This document shows, piece after piece, positions 1-5,318 of a DNA stretch of 7,882 bases. Source of the stretch: Planctomycetia bacterium (lineage in GTDB: Bacteria > Planctomycetota > Phycisphaerae > Phycisphaerales > SM1A02); assembly GCA_005798965.1 (NCBI GenBank), contig SYIB01000155.1, positions 1 to 7,882 on the forward strand, given 5' to 3'. The translations under genes and the position numbers were made by a program. Position 1 is the first letter of the stretch. Each line of letters begins with the position of its first letter. The notes beneath the pieces are model-generated. The model searched no databases, was not told the DNA's origin, and worked only from the letters and a program-made list of their open reading frames with translations.

Positions 1-334
1 GCGGACTGACCAGGAAGGCGTTGCGCGTGTCTGTGCCGTGGCCGGTGAGTACGCCATCACGCATCGTGAAGTCGGCCTTTCCGCCCACGATGTGCCATCC
101 CTTGACCGATCGCTCAGGAAAAAGTGGCTTGAGCGCAGGCTGTGCCAGGCGCTCGACATCGTCGAGCACCGCTGGTGCCGCGGACGCCGCTCGAACCAGC
201 GGCACCATGCGCGAAGCAGGCGTCGCGCCCGCAGCGGCGTTGACGAACGCGATGTCCGTGAGCGAGGCCGTGACGCACACGCCACCGAAGAGGAGCAGTG
301 CTGTCGCGCTGAGCGGTCGTGTACGTCGTGCCAT
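1..334 (-). CDS. Secreted DUF1080 / 3-keto-disaccharide hydrolase-domain protein, N-terminal part
   Basis: This is an open minus-strand frame of 111 codons that starts at ATG 334 and leaves the window without a stop, so only the N-terminus is present. Residues 1-35 look like a secretion signal: a basic start (MARRTR) and a hydrophobic stretch (about 9-23), followed by an Ala-rich stretch. A linker of about 35 residues follows. From about residue 70 the sequence matches the start of the DUF1080 fold (LFPERSVKGW, then GGKADFTMRDGVLTGHG and NAFLVS). This is the pattern of a Trp-containing first strand, a 'dG.l.G' turn and an 'NtFL' strand. The family is a jelly-roll glycan-binding or hydrolase domain, abundant in planctomycetes and in some members shown to act on 3-keto-disaccharides. 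The protein is probably exported. The start codon lacks a clear ribosome binding site. It is divergent from the nuclease gene at 369. The family call is firm; substrate and full domain content are unknown. Confidence 0.8.
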   Translation of the reverse strand, partial: MARRTRPLSATALLLFGGVCVTASLTDIAFVNAAAGATPASRMVPLVRAASAAPAVLDDVERLAQPALKPLFPERSVKGWHIVGGKADFTMRDGVLTGHGTDTRNAFLVSP

Positions 335-368
335 GCGAGGATCGTAACCCCGGACTAGCCTTGGACCG

Positions 369-1814
369 ATGATGTCATCGCCCAAGGTCACGCTGTTTGG
401 AGCTGCGGGCGAGGTCACGGGATCCTGCACGCTGGTCGAGTCGGCCTTCTCACGCGTCTTGGTTGATTTCGGCATGTTCCAGGGCGCGCCGGAGCAGGAG
501 CTCCGCAACGCCGATCCCCCAGCGATCGACTTCGCGAAACTTGATGCGGTCGTGCTCACCCACGCTCACGTCGATCATTGCGGGCGATTGGGCATGCTGT
601 CACGCTTGGGCTTCAACGGCCCCATCATCGTGAGCGATGCCACCAGCGAACTGCTGCCGCGAGTGCTTCGCTCGAGCGCGACCCTGCAGTTCGTGCGGGT
701 CGAGGAGCATGGCGCCGGCACCGCGCCAAGCTTCGAGGTTCTTGAGCCGGCGCGCCTGGTGCAGTCGAGCCGCGCGCGCGATGTTGCGCCGGTGGTCCTC
801 TTCGGACATCGTGACGCCGACCGGGTCGCCAAGATGGTGCGAGCGATTCCCTGGTCGGCGTGGCATGAATTGCCGGGCGGGATGCGGGTGCGGCTGCACC
901 ATGCCTGCCACGTGGTCGGTGCCGCGAGCGTGGAACTCGAGCTTGAGCATGGCGGTGCGCGTCGGCGTGTCGTGTGCTCGGGTGACATCGGACCGTTCAG
1001 CAATCCCCTGCTGGCAGCGCATCAATGGCCTGATCGCGCACCGGACCTGGTGGTGATGGAGTGCACCAATGGGCATCGCTCGTTGCGGGAACAGGATGCC
1101 GTGCGGACCTTCGATGCTGTGGTTCATGATGCAGTCGCGAACGGACGCAGGCTGCTGTTCCCGGTGTTCGCGCTCGGTCGCGCACAACAACTGCAGCAGC
1201 ACTTCGCGCGCCTTTCGCGCGACGGTGCGCTCGATGGGTTCCAGGTGTACCTCGACAGCGGCATGGCTGTTCATGGAGCGACGGTGCTTGAGCGTCACCC
1301 GCGGCTCCTCGCGCCGGAGCCACAGCGCATGATGCTGCGCGGCGAATCGCCGCTCGAGTTCCCGCAGTTGCATCGGCTCACGAGTCGGTCGCAGAGCGAG
1401 GACCTGCGGTCGATCCGTGGTGGTTGCGCGATCCTCGCGGGGTCGGGGTTCTGCGATGCTGGCCCGATCCTGCGGCACCTCCTCGATCATCTTGAGGACG
1501 AGGGGACGTCCCTGGTCTTCACAGGGTTCCAGCTCGAAGGCTCGCTCGGCCGGGCGCTGCTCGAGGGCGCCACACGCGTTCGGGTGAATGGCCATGAGCG
1601 CCGTGTGCGTTGCAAGATCGAGCGCGTCGAGGGCGTGAGCGGCCACGGTGATCGCGAAGACTTGCTGCGGTGGTTTGCGGGATTCCCACAGCGGCCGGTA
1701 CGAGTCGTGCTCAATCACGGCATCGCGGATGCTCGCAGCGGATTCAGCGCGGCACTTGCAACCGGCGGGACTACCGTGCATACGCCAATGCTTGGCGAGC
1801 CGATCTCATTTTAA
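369..1814 (+). CDS. MBL-fold / beta-CASP metallo-hydrolase (CPSF73-like RNase family)
   Basis: This is a complete 481-residue protein of the metallo-beta-lactamase / beta-CASP family, whose bacterial members are mostly zinc-dependent RNA endo- or exonucleases. All MBL motifs are visible: the zinc motif THAHVDHCG (H65, H67, D69, H70), the third-motif histidine in HACHVVGAAS (H181), and the Asp of SGDIG (D206). The beta-CASP motifs follow: motif A Glu in VMECTNG (E231), the conserved FPVFALGRAQQL (264-275), motif B His in AGSGFCDAGPILRHL (H370), and motif C His in VSGHGDRE (H426). The C-terminal RMMBL part ends with VVLNHG (H450). Family members usually have HGE here; this one has HGI. The length fits the bacterial YSH1-like group. 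ATG 369 or ATG 372 could be used, and no good Shine-Dalgarno sequence precedes either. RNase activity is inferred from the family. No partner gene is nearby to reveal its target. Confidence 0.9.
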   Translation: MMSSPKVTLFGAAGEVTGSCTLVESAFSRVLVDFGMFQGAPEQELRNADPPAIDFAKLDAVVLTHAHVDHCGRLGMLSRLGFNGPIIVSDATSELLPRVLRSSATLQFVRVEEHGAGTAPSFEVLEPARLVQSSRARDVAPVVLFGHRDADRVAKMVRAIPWSAWHELPGGMRVRLHHACHVVGAASVELELEHGGARRRVVCSGDIGPFSNPLLAAHQWPDRAPDLVVMECTNGHRSLREQDAVRTFDAVVHDAVANGRRLLFPVFALGRAQQLQQHFARLSRDGALDGFQVYLDSGMAVHGATVLERHPRLLAPEPQRMMLRGESPLEFPQLHRLTSRSQSEDLRSIRGGCAILAGSGFCDAGPILRHLLDHLEDEGTSLVFTGFQLEGSLGRALLEGATRVRVNGHERRVRCKIERVEGVSGHGDREDLLRWFAGFPQRPVRVVLNHGIADARSGFSAALATGGTTVHTPMLGEPISF

Positions 1815-1835
1815 AACAGTACAGTCTGTGAAACG

Positions 1836-2195
1836 TTAAGGTTCGATCGCGAAGAGTCGCGTGAACCCCATGCGCTGCAACAGCTGGTGGTACTCGGGCT
1901 TCGGACCACGGAGTTTGAGGGGCAACGATCCATCTTTGCAGAGCCGGTAGAGCAGCAGCAGGGCTTCGAAGCCGCTGCTGCACATGGCGGTGACCGCACC
2001 GACCTCCAGCACCACATCTACGAGTTCCTTGGGACGCCGCTTCATCGCCTGCTCAATGTCGTTGCGCAGCACGGTGGCGAGATCGCTGTCGACCACACTC
2101 GGGACAACCTTGAGTACGTACGTCGTCGCGTCGCGGCGAACGAGAATGGTCGGATCAGTCGGGCGCATCGCGGTCATCATCGGTCCGATCGACAT
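1836..2195 (-). CDS. Single-domain STAS protein (anti-anti-sigma-factor type)
   Basis: This is a 119-residue protein, essentially one STAS domain. The pattern runs: strand TYVLKVVPSV (25-34), helix SDLATVLRNDIEQAMKR (37-53), strand VDVVLEVGAVTA (59-70), the site MCSSGFEALLLLYRL (71-85), then LPLKLRG, a helix with YHQLLQRMG and a final FTRLFAIEP. This is the SpoIIAA/RsbV layout, in which a Ser in a DSSG motif is phosphorylated by an anti-sigma kinase to switch partners. Here the motif is CSSG (C72-S73-S74-G75): the Ser pair is kept and the preceding Asp is Cys. I chose ATG 2195 because homology begins shortly after it; ATG 2180, 2177 or 2168 would serve equally well, and none has a convincing ribosome binding site. 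A longer frame back to 2312 has no family-like sequence. No kinase, phosphatase or sigma gene is in the window, so the partner is unknown. Confidence 0.8.
   Translation of the reverse strand: MSIGPMMTAMRPTDPTILVRRDATTYVLKVVPSVVDSDLATVLRNDIEQAMKRRPKELVDVVLEVGAVTAMCSSGFEALLLLYRLCKDGSLPLKLRGPKPEYHQLLQRMGFTRLFAIEP
1840..1867 (-). terminator. Possible hairpin terminator of the STAS gene
   Basis: GGTTC pairs with GAACC and CGCGA with TCGCG around an AGAG loop, with a small internal loop (3 nt against 1 nt). This gives a stem of about 10 bp. It overlaps the last codons of the minus-strand STAS gene. Read on the minus strand it is followed by TTAACGTTT, which is only a loose U-rich tail. Read on the plus strand there is no U tract. 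The two convergent genes have only 21 bases between their stop codons, so a shared or overlapping end of transcription is expected here. The hairpin is seen in the sequence; terminator function is inferred. Confidence 0.3.
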
Positions 2196-2215
2196 GAAAG
2201 GTCGGAAATCTCGAG

Positions 2216-2233
2216 GCCTAGAAGTCCTATAAC
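2216..2233 (-). repeat. Upstream copy of an inverted 18-bp repeat flanking parB
   Basis: On the minus strand this reads GTTATAGGACTTCTAGGC. The same 18-mer, with 16 of 18 bases identical and the first 12 perfect, occurs on the plus strand at 3506-3523 over the parB stop codon. It lies in the 117-bp divergent spacer between the STAS gene and parB. The plus strand here contains TATAAC (2228-2233), which could serve as a -10 element for parB, but I see no fitting -35. It may be an operator for a regulator of both divergent genes or part of a pair bracketing parB; the sequence does not decide. Confidence 0.5.
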
Positions 2234-2300
2234 AGTAAGTTCCGAATTTACAGCAGGTCGTTGAGCGAGTGTCAAGTCCACCGCTACATTCCGGCCCTGC

Positions 2301-2307
2301 AAGGAGG
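2301..2307 (+). promoter_or_regulatory. Strong ribosome binding site of parB
   Basis: AAGGAGG lies 5 bases upstream of ATG 2313 and fits the anti-Shine-Dalgarno sequence almost fully. It fixes the parB start. It is the strongest such site in the window; most other genes here have weak or no Shine-Dalgarno sequence, so high translation of ParB is likely. Confidence 0.85.
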
Positions 2308-2312
2308 CACAC

Positions 2313-3512
2313 ATGTCGATTGAAGGCGGAGATCGTGCGCCGAAGATGGCGCGAAAGCTCGGTCGTGGCCTGGGGAATTTGATTCCGGTCCCATTGCCCC
2401 CCAAGGTCATGGAGGCTTCTGGCGCAGGCCTTGCAGCGCCCACATCTGACTCAAATCTAGGCACATCGTCTGGATCACGTTCCACGGGGAACACAGGGTC
2501 AGTTTCTCAATCGGCGGCGATGCCCGCTCCTCCAGTTCGGCCTGAGTCGCCCTCCGCGCCGCAAGTCTTGGTCCGCCCAATCGCGTCTTCTGCGGGTCAG
2601 GCCGCGTCACTGGCTCCACGAGGGGCGACTTCTGCCGTCGTGCCTGCTCAGTCATCCGTATCCGGGTCTCTGGCGCAGGGTTCGAGCCAGCCAAGCACCG
2701 ATGCAGGCACCTCGTATCGCATCGTGCCCGTGGCCTCGATCAGCCGCAATCCCTGGCAGCCGCGCGAGATGTTCCACGAGGAACAGATCCGGGAGCTAGC
2801 GCAGTCCATCGAATCGGCAGGACTCATGCAGCCGTTGGTTGTACGGGCAAAGGGCAAGGGCTTTGAGTTGATTGCCGGCGAGCGTCGCTTGCGCGCGCTC
2901 ACACTCCTGAAGCGCACTGAGGCTCCGGTGGTGATCCATGATGTGGATGATCAGATTGCTGCTGAGTGGGCGCTCATTGAGAATCTCCAGCGCGAAGATC
3001 TCAACCCCATGGAGCGCGCGACGGCCATGCAGCGCCTTGTGCAGGAGTTCGAGCTGACCCACGAAGAACTCGCTGACAGACTCGGCCTGAAGCGAGTGTC
3101 AGTTACTAACATACTGTCACTCAATCACTTAGATGCGAAAACTGCCTCAATGGTTCGCTCTGGAGCCCTCTCCGCGGGTCACGCAAAGTGTTTGCTCAGC
3201 GTGGATTCGATGCCAGATCGGCTGCGTCTTGCAGAAGCTTGCGTGAAGGAAGCCTGGCCCGTTCGAAAGCTTGAACAGGAGGCGAAGCGAACTCGAGAAC
3301 GTTCCACGGGGAACACCCGTCTACCGGCAACGCGCAGTATCAGTGCACACGTTGCCGATCTTGAACGTCAACTCACAGAGCATTTGGGGACGAAGGTCAC
3401 CATCCAGATGGGTCGGAAGCCCAACACTGGCCGAATGGTGCTGCAGTTCTACTCGAATGCTCAGTTTGACGGGCTCCTACAAGCCATGAACTTTTCCATT
3501 GACCGGTTATAG
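2313..3512 (+). CDS. parB: Chromosome-partitioning protein ParB (ParB/Spo0J, CTPase clamp)
   Basis: This is a complete 399-residue ParB. The N-terminus carries the ParA-interacting element KLGRGLGNLIP (15-25). Residues 30-133 form a long Ser/Ala/Pro-rich, low-complexity linker. The ParB/Srx CTP-binding domain follows: YRIVPVASISRNPWQPR (135-151), the box GERRLRA (189-195) and ENLQREDLNPMERA (223-236). The parS-binding helix-turn-helix region LTHEELADRLGLKRVSVTNIL spans 248-268. The C-terminal dimerisation domain is at about 344-399. In the family, ParB loads at parS, binds and hydrolyses CTP, slides as a clamp, and recruits ParA and SMC to segregate origins. The usual parA neighbour is absent on both sides. 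GC in the core (about 50-58% in the lines I counted) is below the 67-72% counted in the flanking nuclease and xylA genes, and codons such as ATA and TTA appear. Three parS-like sites lie inside the gene. The linker makes it longer than the typical protein of about 300 residues. Confidence 0.95.
   Translation: MSIEGGDRAPKMARKLGRGLGNLIPVPLPPKVMEASGAGLAAPTSDSNLGTSSGSRSTGNTGSVSQSAAMPAPPVRPESPSAPQVLVRPIASSAGQAASLAPRGATSAVVPAQSSVSGSLAQGSSQPSTDAGTSYRIVPVASISRNPWQPREMFHEEQIRELAQSIESAGLMQPLVVRAKGKGFELIAGERRLRALTLLKRTEAPVVIHDVDDQIAAEWALIENLQREDLNPMERATAMQRLVQEFELTHEELADRLGLKRVSVTNILSLNHLDAKTASMVRSGALSAGHAKCLLSVDSMPDRLRLAEACVKEAWPVRKLEQEAKRTRERSTGNTRLPATRSISAHVADLERQLTEHLGTKVTIQMGRKPNTGRMVLQFYSNAQFDGLLQAMNFSIDRL
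2479..2492 (+). other. parS-like site 1 within parB
   Basis: GTTCCACGGGGAAC differs by one base from the palindrome GTTCCACGTGGAAC, the core of known parS sites (the Pseudomonas type has TTCCACGTGGAA). It sits in the ParB linker and encodes RSTGN. The surrounding 18 bases (2477-2494) are repeated exactly at 3299-3316. The linker is poorly conserved in ParB proteins, so keeping this sequence is more easily explained at the DNA level. The left half-site is perfect; the mismatch is in the right half. Confidence 0.6.
2771..2784 (+). other. parS-like site 2 within parB
   Basis: GTTCCACGAGGAAC, with flanking T and A, gives TGTTCCACGAGGAACA: one base from a full 16-bp parS palindrome. It is read in a different frame from sites 1 and 3 and encodes MFHEEQ, part of the conserved helix after NPWQPR. 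It is therefore not a copy of the other two, although it shares their altered ninth base (A here instead of T) and the same orientation. Confidence 0.6.
3301..3314 (+). other. parS-like site 3 within parB
   Basis: GTTCCACGGGGAAC is identical to site 1, again encoding RSTGN (residues 330-334), in the hinge between the DNA-binding and C-terminal domains. The mismatch to the palindrome is at the same position and the perfect half-site is again on the left. Spacings between the sites are 292 bp (1 to 2) and 530 bp (2 to 3). Confidence 0.6.
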
Positions 3513-3523
3513 GACTTATAGGT
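3506..3523 (+). repeat. Downstream copy of the inverted 18-bp repeat flanking parB
   Basis: GTTATAGGACTTATAGGT overlaps the parB stop codon (TAG, 3510-3512) and is the inverted partner of 2216-2233. With the next two bases it also contains GGACTTATAGGTCC (3512-3525), a near-palindrome with one imperfect pair. It also has an internal direct repeat, TTATAGG (3507-3513 and 3516-3522). The element could be a protein-binding site or form a small RNA hairpin just after the stop; there is no U tract after it. Confidence 0.5.
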
Positions 3524-3715
3524 CCACCAAGGCTGCATCCCGCTCGATGGAATGAGACCTTTGGCATGGCGGAAGGGGTGGGATGCGGTTGAGGCTTCGC
3601 GGCATGCCCGCCCATGCGCCAATTTGAGGCGCCTGGTGTTCCCGTGCTTGCGGAATGTACTGAGTGCGGCATAGCGTCATGACTTCCCGTCAGCCACGAC
3701 TTCAGGAGTTTCATC
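3513..3715 (+). other. Intergenic spacer with small inverted repeats (parB 3' / yceI leader)
   Basis: No gene is supported in these 203 bases. They hold a 7-bp inverted repeat, GCATCCC (3535-3541) with GGGATGC (3580-3586), with a possible inner stem ACCTT/AAGGGGT. Two further 5-bp hairpins follow: GCATG/CATGC at 3602-3617, and GCGCC-AATTTGA-GGCGC at 3616-3632. The last two share bases 3616-3617, so they cannot both form in full. None has a U tract. A weak promoter-like pair TTGCGG (3648-3653) and TAGCGT (3672-3677) with an 18-bp gap could serve the YceI gene. AGGAG (3704-3708) is its ribosome binding site. Confidence 0.35.
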
Positions 3716-4333
3716 ATGCTTCGAACGATCGCCTCCATCCTCGCCCTTGCCATCGGATCCTTCGCCGTCACAGCCGCGGTCGAGCCGCCACCAGAGGGCA
3801 TCTCCTACGCGATCGATGGCGTGCACTCGAGGGCGCTGTTTCGCGTGCAGCATTTGGGTGCGGGGCGTTTCTGGGGCCGCTTCAACGATGTGTCGGGCAC
3901 CGTCATGTTTGATCGTGGGGTTGAAATGAGAATGGATGTCGCTATCCGCACCGAGAGCGTCGATAGCGGCAACAAGGATCTCGACAAGCACTTGATGAGC
4001 CCGGACTTCTTCAATGCAAAGGAACCTTCCTGCGCCACCATGTCCTTCAAGTCGACCGGTTGCTCGATGGGCGACAAGGGCATCTACATGGTGACTGGCG
4101 ATCTGACGATCCACGGTGTCACCAAGCAGGTCACGGTGCCGGTTGAGTTCACCGGAGCGGCGGACATGGGCCGCGGTGCACGCGCAGGCTTCGAGACGAC
4201 CTTCCCGATCAAGCGCAGTGAGTACGGCATGAATTGGGGGGTTGAGAAGGGCATGCTGGGCGACGAGGTCCGCATCACGGTCTCGCTCGAGGGCGTAGAA
4301 GCCAAGGCCGAAGAAGCGGGCGGCACGAAGTGA
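3716..4333 (+). CDS. YceI-family secreted isoprenoid-binding-like protein
   Basis: This is a 205-residue protein with a Sec signal peptide (MLRTIASILALAIGSFAVTA, cleavage likely near residues 20-21) and a full YceI domain. Family marks in order are: YAIDGVHSRALFRVQHLG (31-48), DVAIRTESVDSGNKDLDKHL (74-93) running into SPDFFNAKEP, GDLTIHGVTKQVTVPVEF (128-145), FPIKRSEYGMNWG (163-175) and GDEVRITVSLE (182-192). YceI proteins form a lipocalin-like beta barrel that binds a polyisoprenoid chain in the periplasm. The cellular role is often stress- or quinone-related but is not settled. Two cysteines (C106, C116) might form a disulfide. AGGAG lies 7 bases before ATG 3716. The C-terminal tail after residue 193 is charged and extends past the usual domain. 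The gene seems to be a single transcription unit, with a GC hairpin just after its stop. Confidence 0.9.
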   Translation: MLRTIASILALAIGSFAVTAAVEPPPEGISYAIDGVHSRALFRVQHLGAGRFWGRFNDVSGTVMFDRGVEMRMDVAIRTESVDSGNKDLDKHLMSPDFFNAKEPSCATMSFKSTGCSMGDKGIYMVTGDLTIHGVTKQVTVPVEFTGAADMGRGARAGFETTFPIKRSEYGMNWGVEKGMLGDEVRITVSLEGVEAKAEEAGGTK

Positions 4334-4336
4334 TTG

Positions 4337-4353
4337 CGCGGCCAGTGGCCGCG
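4337..4353 (+). terminator. GC-rich hairpin after the YceI gene
   Basis: CGCGGCC-AGT-GGCCGCG is a perfect 7-bp all-GC stem with a 3-base loop that begins 3 bases after the stop codon. No U tract follows (GTGTGCC), so it is not a standard intrinsic terminator. It could still pause transcription, protect the mRNA 3' end, or work with a termination factor. The stem is certain; the role is inferred. Confidence 0.4.
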
Positions 4354-4394
4354 GTGTGCCAGGCTGTCGGGATGCCTGAGTTCACAGGATCATC

Positions 4395-5318
4395 ATGCTG
4401 ACCATGGCACTCGTTGCCGTTGCGGTCCCGGCGCTGGTCGGCACCATCCTGTTCCTGCTGCCCCGCGCGCCGTGGGTGGCGGTCGGTCCTCACGCACAGG
4501 AAGGGCGGCGAGTCGTCCCAGGTACGGCAGGACTCTCCCTCGGTGGAGCGTTCGCGCTCTCGGTGTGGTTGCAGGAAGGCACCACGGCGCCTTGGGCGCA
4601 ATGGCACTCCGTTCCATTCGTGATCGGTGTGTTCGCCGTGCTGTCGCTCGTGCGCGGTTCGCATGAACGCCCCCTCCATGGAATGCTTGGTTGCGTCTCG
4701 GCGCCTTTCATGGCGCTGACGGCGGCGCTGCTCGTCGTCTTCATGAGGTTCCCCGCATGGACCCTCGGTGATCGCGCAGTTGCCGCGATTGCCGCCTTTC
4801 CACTGGCATTCATCCTGTGTCCATCGATCGGATCGGCGCCTAAAACCACAGTCGTGATCAGCGCCGTGGCGTGCGGATCGATGGCCTCGTTGTGCATGGC
4901 CAGCGGATTCGCGAAGCTCGCGCTCTCCCTCGTTGCAGCCGCCGTCGTGCTCCTGGCCATCTCGCTGGTGAGCCGATGGAATCCGCGCATCAGCCCCGGC
5001 GTCGGTGTGGCCACGCTCGTGTCGGCCCTGCTCGTCGGCAGCGCCGCTGCCGGCCAGGCATACGACTACGCCACGTTCGCGCCGCACTGGTGGTGGGTCG
5101 TGGCGCTGTCACCCATTGCACCCGTGATCACGGTCCCTGTGGTGGGTCGCGCGTCCTCAAGCCCCGCGGCATCCGTGACCAAGGTTGCGGTGGTGGCCTT
5201 GGTCTGCGCGGTCGCCATCATCAGTGCATGGGGCGCCAAGCGTGCGGCGAGCGAACCAGTCGCGGCCGTGCGCCCCTGCAGCGAGTCCGGCTTCGTGCGA
5301 CACTGCGCGCATGGCTGA
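4395..5318 (+). CDS. Polytopic membrane protein of unknown function
   Basis: This is a 307-residue, very hydrophobic protein that I do not recognise. I estimate 8-10 membrane segments near residues 3-22, 44-60, 73-87, 101-117, 127-142, 152-170, 174-192, 203-220, 232-250 and 262-279. Between the first two is a hydrophilic loop with several charged residues (about 31-43). A Trp-rich stretch (HWWWVV, 231-236) opens the ninth segment. The C-terminal tail (280-307) is basic and carries two cysteines (C295, C304). No transporter or enzyme motif is visible. AGGA (4386-4389) lies 5 bases before ATG 4395. The stop codon lies inside the start of xylA (ATGGCTGA), so the two are likely to be translated together. 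That makes a sugar-related envelope role possible, but nothing in the sequence shows one. The coding call is firm; the function is unknown. Confidence 0.75.
   Translation: MLTMALVAVAVPALVGTILFLLPRAPWVAVGPHAQEGRRVVPGTAGLSLGGAFALSVWLQEGTTAPWAQWHSVPFVIGVFAVLSLVRGSHERPLHGMLGCVSAPFMALTAALLVVFMRFPAWTLGDRAVAAIAAFPLAFILCPSIGSAPKTTVVISAVACGSMASLCMASGFAKLALSLVAAAVVLLAISLVSRWNPRISPGVGVATLVSALLVGSAAAGQAYDYATFAPHWWWVVALSPIAPVITVPVVGRASSSPAASVTKVAVVALVCAVAIISAWGAKRAASEPVAAVRPCSESGFVRHCAHG

Noticed and set aside
21..358. Plus-strand frames of 106-108 codons at the left edge
   Set aside because: The minus-strand frame has a signal peptide and a DUF1080 start; the plus-strand translations are Arg/Ser/Ala-rich shadows.
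600..1781. 393-codon open frame on the minus strand
   Set aside because: It lies wholly opposite the beta-CASP gene, whose motifs are unmistakable. The translation is Arg/His-rich with no recognisable domain, as expected of a GC-rich antisense frame.
1951..1962. Short AGCAGCAGCAGG triplet run
   Set aside because: It encodes part of the Leu-rich helix of the STAS protein on the minus strand and is too short to be a meaningful repeat.
2224..2264. Sigma-70 promoters in the STAS-parB spacer
   Set aside because: TATAAC (2228-2233) resembles a -10, but no -35 sits at 16-18 bp on either strand, so I did not list a promoter.
2196..2312. Upstream extension of the STAS gene to ATG 2312
   Set aside because: The added 39 residues are Cys/Arg-rich with no STAS similarity, and they would cover the parB leader and ribosome binding site region.
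4275..5087. 270-codon minus-strand frame across the YceI end and the membrane gene
   Set aside because: The translation is low-complexity, rich in His, Arg, Glu and Gly. The plus strand has a hydrophobic protein with a ribosome binding site and operon spacing.
5185..5310. Longer xylA start at ATG 5185
   Set aside because: The extra 42 residues overlap the membrane protein gene out of frame and have no counterpart in XylA, whose homology begins at MADFF.
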